Program-made: the position numbers and the translations under genes
In this document: positions 43,517 to 53,192 of the stretch, one piece after another
How the letters are laid out: every line of letters begins with the position of its first letter
How positions within the stretch are numbered: position 1 is the stretch's first letter
Source of the DNA: Nitzschia sp. DOCU1
Taxonomy: Eukaryota > Bacillariophyta > Bacillariophyceae > Bacillariales > Bacillariaceae
Reading direction: 5' to 3'
DNA: 64,000 bases
Assembly: GCA_951394045.1 (NCBI GenBank)
Contig: OX595993.1
Coordinates: 1,364,001 to 1,428,000, forward strand
The notes under the pieces: model-generated
What the model was told of the DNA's origin: nothing
Database searches by the model: none
The model's input: the letters and a program-made list of their open reading frames with translations, nothing else

Positions 43517-44536
43517 ATGGACATTGATCATCATCACCCTCCTGCTCCTCCTACAGCTCCCGATGGAACTGTGCAACGAGAACTCTTTGTCGTGCAACGC
43601 TGCTGGCATTCGGGTCCCCATCAGTATCAACCCCTCGACATGATGCGCTTGTTTCTCACGCAACGGGACGCCGAAGAAGCCGCCTATCACTCTGCCCACG
43701 CCTGGTGCCGCTACCACAAGCCCAATGCCGAACCTCAAGTCAAGACGCTCTTGCTGCCCAGCTATCCCGCACACAACACTTCTGGCTCGTCGTATGGCTT
43801 TATCGCGTACGGAAGTTTGTTCTGGGTCCGAAGTTTGTTTGCTACCACCAACGCAACTTGTGTCTCCAACGATCCTAGAGATATTGCTGCAAACGAAGCC
43901 TTTGCTGTCGTTACCGAAGGTGTGATTGGCGGCACGGGCAATCGCATGTCGCGTCGGGGTACCGAAGCCTCGCATGGTCGTGTGTTTTTACCCGAAGCCA
44001 CAGTCCGTACCATGATGATGAGCATGCTGGTCAATTCGCATGCCGCCAATGAAGTCATGCGACGCAAGGCGTTGGAAATGTGTCATTACGTCATGGCCCA
44101 GATTGGAACTCATGTGTCTACCAATGTTGTGGCAGTGCCCATTGGACGGCCCTCCGAGTACACTTCCGGCAACTTTCTCAAAGACTGGCCTCCTCAAGTC
44201 TTGCAACCAAGTCTGTTGGAAAGTACTTTGCAAGGCTACAATAATGAACACAAGCGCACTTCTCAAAGTATCATGGCTTTTGATGGGGACATGCGATCCG
44301 TTTCGACTACCGAAGATGATCATCCGCAGCAAGACTACTTTGATATTATGAACAGTAGTGACGACATGGGGATTGTCGTGGATTGTCCCTTTGCATTACC
44401 AGCGGCCAAGCGTCGTCGTTTTTGCGATGATAATGATGCTTCGCCTGTCATCTTTTCGGCGCCCACTAGCATTCCCTTTACCGAAGACGATGTCATGATG
44501 ATTAGCAGCTATGGAGTAGCCGGGGAACAAGCTTAA
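43517..44536 (+). CDS. orphan protein with C-terminal nuclear signal
   Basis: Intronless, 339 aa from ATG 43517 in a good context (tcaaaATGG). The N-terminus is His/Pro-rich (DIDHHHPPAPPTAP), followed by a compact region of ~25-100 rich in Trp, His and Tyr (VVQRCWHSGPHQYQ, RLFLTQRDAEEAAYHSAHAW). Residues 90-215 are well-ordered looking with a helical MMSMLVNSHAANEVMRRKALEMCHYVMAQIG part broken by loops. The C-terminal third is Ser/Asp-rich and contains AAKRRRFCDD, a likely nuclear localisation signal. The pattern RDAEEAAYHSAHAW recalls a short segment of uncharacterised diatom proteins. I recognise no domain; the function is unknown. Confidence 0.7.
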   Translation: MDIDHHHPPAPPTAPDGTVQRELFVVQRCWHSGPHQYQPLDMMRLFLTQRDAEEAAYHSAHAWCRYHKPNAEPQVKTLLLPSYPAHNTSGSSYGFIAYGSLFWVRSLFATTNATCVSNDPRDIAANEAFAVVTEGVIGGTGNRMSRRGTEASHGRVFLPEATVRTMMMSMLVNSHAANEVMRRKALEMCHYVMAQIGTHVSTNVVAVPIGRPSEYTSGNFLKDWPPQVLQPSLLESTLQGYNNEHKRTSQSIMAFDGDMRSVSTTEDDHPQQDYFDIMNSSDDMGIVVDCPFALPAAKRRRFCDDNDASPVIFSAPTSIPFTEDDVMMISSYGVAGEQA

Positions 44537-45285
44537 CTGAAGCTTGGGTGGGGGAAAGAACAAACACCACTTGCGTGCGCATGGAAACACACGCGGGAGG
44601 TTCCAACTGGGAAGGAATCCTCACGCAAAAGCAAACAAACAAACAACTGAATGAATGAATGGATAGTAGAAAACTCTCTAGTAGAACTCTGGTAGTGAAT
44701 TGTAACACGCGCACGCATGGACGTGATATGCTATTGTAGTAGTATCATAGAGCATTCAATGACGGGAGTGGAACGGTTCGCTTCAGTTGTGCTTTGACAC
44801 ACCCAGCAAGCAACTACCACCCCTACAACCAAGCAACTCGTCCTTGGGGGGAACGAGTGGAAGGCAGATCCATCCACTTATACCCTCTTGGACACGAGTG
44901 TGAGAGCACCATTGTTGGAGATGACCCTTCATTTCATTTTGCTCATCTCGGACTCAATCCCTGGTACGCTTTTTAATTCTGCACGAGCCCGTGACAAGAC
45001 GTCAAAAGTGCCTGGATCCACAAACCGGACGAAAATGCTCTTGTGCCCAAACGCGGGGGAGGACTTCGATGGATTCTACATGAAGAATGCAGTCAACTAT
45101 CACTGTGGCCTTGTTCTAGAAGAATAGTAGAAGGTAATGGCTTTGCAAATGAGTTGCTTGCTACTGCTACCCCAGGGAATTGATAAATCAAAAATATTCT
45201 GAAAATGTTTTAGATGAATTAAGTTAACAATACAGCTTTTGCAGCAGGACTGCCAATCGCATTTGTGGAACGAGTGTTGTCCTGT
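44537..45285. other. intergenic, convergent
   Basis: About 750 bp between the orphan gene (plus) and the first RXL/Cys-rich family member (minus). The frames at 44794-45127 lack any feature of a gene. Confidence 0.4.
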
Positions 45286-47169
45286 TTACGAGAGGATGAG
45301 TGGAGAACCATTTTCGTCCGTCTTGACGTAAACCTCCTTTTCCATTTCCTTTTTCATTCTTCTCTTAAGCACTTGTTTTCGGGTCAAGTGCATAAAGAGG
45401 GCAGTGACTGAAACCGACGCAATGACAATCCAAGCAATCTCCAAAGGACTGAGACGAGTGCCGGCAGTCTGGAGCGCGGAATGGTTGTTTCGTGTGGGGA
45501 ACAACCACTGGGGTTGGCTCTGGCCAGAAGCGGTCGAGTTACTGGAAGCGCTGGATCCGGATGCCTTGTTTCCATTCGACCACTTCCAGAAGTTGTTGGA
45601 GTTATCCTCTTCAACGAAGACATTGGAAATACCAGTTCCACTATCGTATTCGCTGGATGAACCGCTAGATGAAGAAGAGGCAGCGATTTGGGCGGCACTC
45701 TTTCCTGTGGAGTAACCAGCGTTGGACCACTTTTGTAAGACCTTTTCGCAAACGGCGGCCTGGTCCATGACTTCAAAGGCACCGAGGTCGTAGGTGTACC
45801 AGCTGGTGTCGTGTCCGTAGTTGTTATACATCTGTACATGAGAAGGAATGAAATCAGCGTGAGGATGGATCATTTAAATCTGCGAAGTACACCCCTGACC
45901 CTATTAGACCGAGACATTACTTACCATCGTTTGAGCTTGAATGTACTGGTACATGTTGTACCCATTGTTGTTGTTGCCATTATTCTGGTTCTGGTTATTA
46001 TATCCGTTGGCTGTATATTGTGCCAACTCGGCATCGGTCCAGTTCTTCACCTGTCCACAATAACTCATGGAGCGAGGCATGTAATCACCGTAGAAAAGAG
46101 CTTGGCACGCCTCGCTGACGACTCCGTATCCTTGGTTGTAGTAATAGTTGCCTTGGCTTTGCATGGCAGAGTAAGTGTCTTCGTCCACATATTGAACGTA
46201 CGAAAGATCACGGCACTCAATAACGTCGGTGAACATGTACGGGATGACGTCCTGAGATTGGAAGTAGTACTGGTAGTCTTCATCGGCCATGATGGAGGAG
46301 TAGTGGAGGTTGCGGTTGTACATGCGGCAGTTTTCGTCAAGGAAAACACCAATCTCGATCCCGCTTCCATCGCTGTTGCACATGAAACCAGAGTAGGTGT
46401 ACAAATCATTCCACAAGGCATCGTTCATCTTGCATTCAGCGATCGTTGCGATCCAGCTTTCAATGGATGCAAAGTCCTCTTGTTGATCGCCTTCGCCATC
46501 GTACCAGCACTGGTAGTCTTTGCAGTAGCTGCACATTTGCTCATCAAAGAGCTCGTATTGGATGTTGTAGCCATTATTATTCGCAAGAGAGCGTCCACCA
46601 TTGTTGTATTGAGCCCCACCGTAGTAGTAGTATGTTTCGCCACACACGTCTTCTCCGTAGGTTTGGCAGGCATCGCACACAATGCTTTGGCGGGTCGGAC
46701 CGTAGTCCATCACAGCTTCAATGAAGGTCAAAAGGTCGACCATCCAGGTCTGTTGCTCGCAGTCATCGCCGGCGCAGACATCGAACAGGACGTAGTTGCG
46801 GACACTGACGATATCTCCAGCTGCGGCGTAGTCCACCAAGTTGTCAAGAAGCATGTTGTAGTTCTCGGTCTCCAAAGTCAAACATGAGTTGAATTGGAGC
46901 TTGAACTTGGAAGTGACTTCGACACGCTGGTAGTTGTCATAGTTGCCATAGCCGTATCCATCAGCTTCGGCCTGGTCTTGCCCATCTTGAGCACGACGTC
47001 TGGCTTTGGTCTCGCCACCCTTGTAAGGAACAGCATTCCTCAACAACTTCTGCTTGTCATATTGTCCAGCCGCGACTTTCTTGTCAAATTCGGCCTGGTT
47101 AAACTTGCGACCCTCCACCGAAGAGGCGGTCATCAAGGCGACAGCCAGTGCTTGCTTCAAGAACTTCAT
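45286..47169 (-). CDS. Cys-rich type I membrane protein, family member 1 (silicanin-like layout)
   Basis: Two exons, 47169-45925 and 45831-45286; 93-bp intron (GTAAGT..GTACAG, phase 0), 596 aa. A signal peptide (MKFLKQALAVALMTASSVEG) is followed by the block shared by the trio, ending LLRNAVPY (42-49), a basic KARRRAQ and a Tyr/Gly/Asn-rich linker. The ectodomain (~80-400) has the family cysteine pattern: FNSC; RNYVLFDVC..C; CDAC...C; CSYC...C; GFMC...IGVFLDENC. It then runs into an Asn/Gln tract (NNQNQNNGNNNNGYN), a Ser-rich stalk, one helix near 548-568 (IAWIVIASVSVTALFM) and a basic tail ending SPLILS. No catalytic motif. The layout resembles silica-vesicle membrane proteins, but orthology to silicanins is not shown. 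Confidence 0.75.
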
Positions 47170-48007
47170 GGTGCTAATGAAAGGTTCGTTGGCTATCTCA
47201 GCAACGCGTTCTAATAGCAATGAGAAATACGGAAGGATCGGCCAAATGGTGCAAATTTGAAATTGGCGGTGGCAGCGCGGTATTGGATGGGCACCTTTCA
47301 GCCTATTGGCGAGTGACTCCCTATGAAACACTAATTACTTAGGGAATTACGGAACTCAGATGTCGCGCACGCCATCTCCTAGAAATTCAAAGAATACCAT
47401 TTCATATGCTCAATATTAAGATCCTAGACATTGAATTACCCATCATCGCCGACCAAGCGATTTGGGACGCTCGCTGCTCGTGCATGGTTCTATAAGTGGA
47501 TCGAGAAATGCAAGCTACAGATCCGGATGTTTGTATTTCGCTAGTCTGCCAGTCAAAGCGATTTCGAGCCCGGCACTCCTTCCGAGCCGACCGAGGTCTA
47601 TCTTTCTCCACGCCGCGCGCATGCTACTCGTACTGTAGCATGGTGTTCGGGGACGAATGCTTGTCCCTTTCTACGATACCAGATAGCACAGCTAGCAAGA
47701 AAGCTTATGCTCTAATCTCTCTCTAGAAATGCTACTGCAATATAAAGAACTTGTATCGAATGCTAATAAACCCCCGTCATTGTGTGTTCTACATTAAATT
47801 AGCATTACTACCGGTAGAAGTGGGGTTCCTATCCTGACGGCGGCACGTTGCAGCTATGGTGCGAAACAATTTTACTTTGCATCAATGCTAAACTATGAAG
47901 AGACTTTCGCATTACATCGTGATATCTAAATAACAATGGGATTTAAGAATGAATTCAGCAATAACAACGGACATTGTGCCCGGCAATGGGAAAAATCAAC
48001 CTCCTCC
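47170..48007. other. 0.8 kb spacer in the Cys-rich family cluster
   Basis: Upstream (promoter) sequence of family member 1 and 3' flank of member 2. The ORF fragments at 47402-47726 are on both strands and overlap each other; neither is supported. Confidence 0.4.
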
Positions 48008-50095
48008 TTAGGTCATGAGCGGTAGATCCTTTTGGTCCGGGTCCGCCAAATAGTGTTTGTTGCTCTTCCTCGTGCAACACTTGACGCAACGGCGACCTGC
48101 AAAAAGCATGAGGAATACAGCGGCAGCTGTCGCGAGTGTGGTACCCACAATAGCACCTGGACTCATCTTCCTCGACTTCTTGACAACCTTCTGGACGCTG
48201 GATGGCACCGTTGGGAAGTACGTGGTATAGGCGTTACCACCAGTGTTGGAAACCCAGCCGCCACTGCTGGAGGAAGAGGATGTTGAGTTACCACCGCTGC
48301 TGCTTGAAGAAGAAGAACTATCATAGTAGGCAACACTGGTCTCTTCCCCAAGGTCTTCGTAGGAGTAAAGTTGACCGGAGATCGTGGCGTCGTACACTTG
48401 GTCGTCCAAATGATTGCCCTTCACGAACAAAGTATCCATAACATCACAAATGGCCGTCGGGTTGTCGGTCATGTCTTGCGTGATATCATAGGTCAAGGTG
48501 AGCGTCCAGTTCTGCGCCTGGTACTCAGCATTTGCTTGGTTATCTTCTTGAGCTCCATCGTACCCGCCAGTCTCAAAGTTGTATCGACAGGCGCTCAAAG
48601 CAGTCGCAACGAAGGCACCGCCTTCGGCGTTGTTGTTCTGCTGGTTATTTTGGTTGCCGAAAAGGGCCGAACATGCGTCGTTGGCTTGATGAGAATATTG
48701 AGCCTTGTACTCGTAACAAGCTTCTTCGTAGTCAGCCGAGACGGTACCGCCAGGCATAGTCCAGCAGGGGTATACGCTCATGAACTCGGCGCACTGGTCT
48801 TCATCGATTTCATTCTGGTTACCATCCTCGTCGTAGGTGATGTAACAAGGGTTGTTGTTGATCATTTCATCGCAGGCGTCCTGGTCGCTTACTTCTCCAG
48901 TGTAGCTGTCGGTCTGACAAGGATCGTAAGCCCAGCCATTTTCGTCAGAGTAGACTTGCTGCAAGAGGTTGACGTAGATCAAGTCTCCACCGTAGCAATC
49001 AAACATATAGTTGAACAAATAGTTGATGATTCGTTGAGACTTTCCGTAGTTGACCCAAGCGTCATTATTATTTCCCAACATCTTCGTATAGGACTTCTTG
49101 GAGTTGTACAGTGTACAGTCCTCATCCATGAAGATTGCGATCTCCAGACCGGTTCCATACTGATTGCACATGAAACCAGCATTCATCTCAACACCTTGGA
49201 ATTGATAGCCAGTTTGGCTGCACTGTGCCAACTCATAGATCCACTCGTCAACATTGTCCCATCCATTTTGCTCATAGACATCACCGTCCTCGTTGTAGCA
49301 TTGGTAGAGTTCACACTGCTCGCAGTCAATCAGTTGGAACTTGATGTCGTCGTAGAAGAAATTTGCTTTGGTGTAGTCGATGTTAGTTTGACTGCTCCAC
49401 ATTTGCGTGTTACTGCAGTAGCTTTGTTGATTCCAGCAGCCCTCGCAATATGCATCTTTCTGGTTAGGAAGGTAGTCGATCATTGCTGTCACCCAGGTGT
49501 TCAAATCCACCATGTAAGTATTCTGTTCGCTGATCTCTGGCGTGAGGCAGTCACCGAGAGTCTCACAAACGTTGAATAGGACGTAGTTTCGGACGGACTG
49601 GATCTCTCCCTGTTGGATGTAGTATGCAAGCTGGTCGAAGTTCTCGACTTGATCCCAGTCCTCTTCCACGGTAAGGGAAACGCAACTGTTGAACATGACG
49701 GAATGGTCACCGGTGATACCGGTCTTTCCAAGAGCCCCATACTTGTAATAGTAGTTCGAGTCCTGTTGCTCCTCTGCGGCAGCATCTGCACCGTCTTCTT
49801 GGGCATCAGCTTGATCAGCAGCATCGGCATCATCTTCTTGGGCATCGGCTTGATCGGCAGCATCTGCGTCTTCTTCTTGAGCATCGGCTTCCTCAGCCTG
49901 ATCAGCATCATTCTCTCCATTATCTTCGAGTTTGCGGAAATTCTTCTTTTGGTACGGCACGGCATACTTTAGGAGAGTGTTTTTGTCAATCTTTCCAGAG
50001 CGAAGCATGGCATTAAGCTGGTCGCTTGAGAGCGATTGGGCAGCGCTTGCCGCCTCAGCGAGCATAGCCGCGAGAGCCAAAGAGAGGAATTTCAT
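48008..50095 (-). CDS. Cys-rich type I membrane protein, family member 2, with acidic repeat linker
   Basis: Intronless, 695 aa from ATG 50095. Signal peptide (MKFLSLALAAMLAEAASA), shared block ending LLKYAVPY, then FRKL (RXL at 54-56). After it comes an acidic Ala/Asp/Glu/Gln linker made of ~14-residue repeats (ADQADAQEDDADA). The ectodomain keeps the family cysteines (FNSC, VRNYVLFNVC..C, CEGC...YC, DCEQC..YQC, GFMCN..LEIAIFMDEDC) and has an extra Cys-containing insert (CDEMINNNPCYITYDEDG). A Ser/Gly stretch precedes the membrane helix near 645-670 (GAIVGTTLATAAAVFLMLFAG), and the tail RRCVKCC...DLPLMT ends in the PL[IM] motif. CVKCC could be palmitoylated (inference). Role unknown; secretory or vesicle-membrane location is expected. 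Confidence 0.75.
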   Translation of the reverse strand: MKFLSLALAAMLAEAASAAQSLSSDQLNAMLRSGKIDKNTLLKYAVPYQKKNFRKLEDNGENDADQAEEADAQEEDADAADQADAQEDDADAADQADAQEDGADAAAEEQQDSNYYYKYGALGKTGITGDHSVMFNSCVSLTVEEDWDQVENFDQLAYYIQQGEIQSVRNYVLFNVCETLGDCLTPEISEQNTYMVDLNTWVTAMIDYLPNQKDAYCEGCWNQQSYCSNTQMWSSQTNIDYTKANFFYDDIKFQLIDCEQCELYQCYNEDGDVYEQNGWDNVDEWIYELAQCSQTGYQFQGVEMNAGFMCNQYGTGLEIAIFMDEDCTLYNSKKSYTKMLGNNNDAWVNYGKSQRIINYLFNYMFDCYGGDLIYVNLLQQVYSDENGWAYDPCQTDSYTGEVSDQDACDEMINNNPCYITYDEDGNQNEIDEDQCAEFMSVYPCWTMPGGTVSADYEEACYEYKAQYSHQANDACSALFGNQNNQQNNNAEGGAFVATALSACRYNFETGGYDGAQEDNQANAEYQAQNWTLTLTYDITQDMTDNPTAICDVMDTLFVKGNHLDDQVYDATISGQLYSYEDLGEETSVAYYDSSSSSSSSGGNSTSSSSSSGGWVSNTGGNAYTTYFPTVPSSVQKVVKKSRKMSPGAIVGTTLATAAAVFLMLFAGRRCVKCCTRKSNKHYLADPDQKDLPLMT
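49783..49908 (-). repeat. in-frame ~42-bp repeat coding the acidic linker
   Basis: About three imperfect copies of a 42-base unit (cttgggcatc.gcttgatc.gcagcatc.) encode the AQEDDADAADQAD repeats of family member 2. The period is a multiple of three, so gain or loss of a unit would keep the frame. Confidence 0.8.
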
Positions 50096-51082
50096 TGTCT
50101 TGGAGGTTGATAGAGACCCAAGGGGAGAAATGTTTCCCAGAGAGAAGCTGTATGCCAGGTACTCTACCCGGCAAATGTGGCGAGCGATAGATGGAGGGCG
50201 GCCAGCCTCCTTTTTGGCATTCCATCCGAGATAACAACGCGTGCTTTTCATACTCGATTTCAAATTTTGTTGCGTATACTTCAGGACATATTATATCCAA
50301 ATCTCAATATAAACATTTCTTTTAATTACCTTGTGACGGCGAATAGAAAGATTCCCATTCCTCCAGATTTCAGCGAACATGCCTGCTTGAACACTGAACA
50401 ATCGCAATATGATGCCACAAAAATCGCTCAATTTTGAACAATGCGAAAAGTTTAATTAATGCGACAATCGCGTAATCTAGTACCTGGTACTATTTTGTAC
50501 GATGCCTCTACGTTCTAGCTGTTTAGATTGTGTGCTTGCGCACTCGCGTCGCCGGGCGACACTTCCAAGCCATCGGCGCGTCACGTAGAAGACACCGTGA
50601 CTGGGGACAAAAGAAGAGGGGGAACACCAGCTCACGAGGATCCCTATTGTGATTATTACTATCAGAAGATCACGCGACAATTGGCCCTGGCCTGCTGAGT
50701 TAGCCTCCATCTGTACTGATGACTACCAAACACCTCTTAGTATTACTGACGGAGTTACATCACAGTAGTCCAAGATTTTAACGGAAGGGCTCCGTTTCTA
50801 CCCATCATTTGAAGAATCATAGCAATTGCGTCTCTATAGTTCCTATGATCTATGAGTGAAACGATCTTCCCATCGTATATTCATAACCAAGGAATATTCT
50901 TGCAACTAAATTTTGAGCGTATCTACTACGTGACGCATTTAATGCCTATCCCCCTTCAGGGTGAAGGGGATTTTGGTCGTTTCAAGGTAGAGTGTAGTTG
51001 TATCACAGTAGAGCAAAACAAATGGATTCCTACTTTACAAAATGAAAATACGTTACAAGGGCACTTATGCTAACGCCCAGAA
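50096..51082. other. 1 kb spacer in the Cys-rich family cluster
   Basis: Promoter side of member 2 and 3' flank of member 3. I see no gene or structured RNA. Confidence 0.4.
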
Positions 51083-53192
51083 TTAGGCAATGAGTGGCAG
51101 GTTCTTGTCCACGTATTCGACCTTGTTGTTAAACCTCTTCGCCTTCCAGACTCTCACACCGGCAAGAAACATGAGCACACCAGTGATCGTCCCAAGGAGC
51201 CCAAAAATAAGTTTCTCGACCAAAGATGCCCCATTCTTCTGCATAGCCCAACTATTCACGACCGTATCGTGCTGGTCTTTGCTGTAGTAGTTGTTCTTTG
51301 CGGCGTCATAGTTGAACATGGATCCTGAACCATCTGCACTGTAAACATTTTGGTGCTCGCTATTGCCTGAGGAGCGGCCACTGCCCGAGTAGGTGCTAAG
51401 GACAGCACCAACTTTTCCACCAGAAGTATGATAGGCATACTTGTTGGCAATGATGTGGCACACTTTGCCCATATCAGCCAGATCATTGGCGCTGAGTTCG
51501 TATGCATAAAGGTTGTTTGCAACCCAATCTTGGTCGATATATTGGCTGTCGTAGTTGTTGTTCTGGTTGTTGTTTCCGTTTTCATTGTAGTTGGGGTTTC
51601 CAACCCAGACAGGGACGGTCTTCAAGCAATCAGCAAGCGAAACTCCATTCAAGTTGTATTGGAACAAGTCAAGACAAGATTCATTGATCATTTCGCCAAG
51701 CTGGCACGTATTGCCTTCTTTTTCCACATTCTCTTCAAACTCTTCTTCGTCGGCTTCGTTTTGAGCATTATTATTGTTGTTGTAGTTTCCACCGTTTCCA
51801 TTAGAGCCGTAGACAGGTTGGAAGGCATTCATGTACTTGATCTCGTTGTCGTCCTTGCATGACATGGATGAAGTGAACATGTATTCAATGACGCTTGGCA
51901 TTTGGAAAAGCATTTGCCAGTCGTCTTCTTGAATGACATTCTGAAAGGCCTTTTGTTTATGGTAATGCTTGCAGTTTTGGTCCACAAACACTCCGAACTC
52001 AACACCATCTCCATCTGCATTGCACGTTAGACCAGTGTACAAGCTGTAGTCCTTCCACTGAGTGTTGGTTTGCTTGCACGCTGCCATTTCTTCAATCCAT
52101 GCGCCAACGTCAGCGTCGGATTCATCTCCGTTATCACCACTCAAACATCCCATCGAATAACATTGACCACAGTTAATCATCCTATACTGTTGGCCGGCAT
52201 AGCAGAAGGCCCCACCGTTTCTAAAGACGGCGTTGTCAAAGAATTTACCGTCACCATAGGTACAATAGTCGTAGTGGTTCAGACATTGTGAACAGTACGC
52301 TTCTTTCTTGTTGGGGAAGTATTCAATAAAGCTGGCAATGAAGTCTTCGAGCGTTGTCATATGGATTCTGCTCATGTCCGCTTCGTTGAACGTGCAGCTA
52401 CCAGGTTCACATTCCTGGATGTCGAAGAGCACGTAACTCTTCTGGGCCACAATGATACCGTTTTGGGCGTAGTAAACAAGCTCTTCGTCTGCGATAAGGT
52501 CCGCGTCTTCAATGGCGAAGGACATACACTTGTTGAAACGAACGGTGTCTTCATAGAGTTTGAGATTGTGAGTGAGGTGATGTGCGGCGAATCCATCGAT
52601 GATTGATATGGGTACTTACAATTTCCGTTGTATGGCAGGTTGTAGTCTTGTTCATCGTTGTAGTAGTAGTCGGAGGCACTGGAGTTGTACAGAGATTGCG
52701 CATTGCCATATTCATCATAGGTAGTGTAGTTGTACCCGTAAACGACGTTGTTAGATTGTTGAGAATTTTGGTTCTTTCCGCTTTGATAATAGTAGTTCGC
52801 CTGGTTGTTCTGGTAGCTACCACTGTAGGAGCTGTAAGTGTTAACGTTCTGAAAGCATTTGAGGAAGCAATATCGTAAGCAGATTGTATCTCTTGGCCAT
52901 CCTCCCTGCAAGAAATCGAGTGATCAGTCACACTTACGTTCTGGTTGTTGTTACCATTGTATCGATTGTTTCCATTGTATCCACTGTACTGATTGTACTG
53001 AGAATTTCCTTGGTTGTTGTTACCGTATTGATAATTGTTCTGGAGCTTTCGTGGAGCAGGAACGGAATTACGGAGCAATCGCTCCTTGTCGATCATTCCG
53101 TTCGTTACCATGTCATTCAACTCATCGGCGGAAAACTTGTTGGCTTGAGCGCCATAGACGAGGGCTAGGAGAGCACTGGCAAGGAACTTCAT
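51083..53192 (-). CDS. Cys-rich type I membrane protein, family member 3, with RXL and N/Q-rich linker
   Basis: Three exons: 53192-52938, 52848-52620 and 52548-51083; introns of 89 bp (phase 0) and 71 bp (phase 1), both with GTAAGT donors. The product is 649 aa. Signal peptide (MKFLASALLALVYGAQA), shared block ending LLRNSVPA, then PRKL (RXL at 48-50). Next is a ~110-residue Asn/Gln/Tyr-rich linker that spans both introns. The ectodomain starts at FNKCMSF and keeps the cysteine ladder (DIQECEPGSC, CSQC...YC, NCGQC..GC, GLTCN..VEFGVFVDQNC). An Asn-rich insert and an NxNNNNxN loop follow. The single helix is near 615-637 (IFGLLGTITGVLMFLAGV) and the tail ends NLPLIA. Signal peptide, RXL, NQ-rich, Cys-rich, TM and short tail is the order described for diatom silicanin-1; the match is architectural only. 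Confidence 0.75.

Noticed and set aside
45811..46887. 358-codon plus-strand open frame antisense to Cys-rich member 1
   Set aside because: It is a hydrophobic Val/Ile-rich shadow produced by Asn/Asp/Tyr/Glu-rich codons of the real gene; it has no ATG context, domain or codon logic of its own.
48371..49579. 402-codon plus-strand open frame antisense to Cys-rich member 2
   Set aside because: Same compositional effect; the minus-strand protein has a signal peptide, cysteine ladder and paralogs, the plus-strand one has none.
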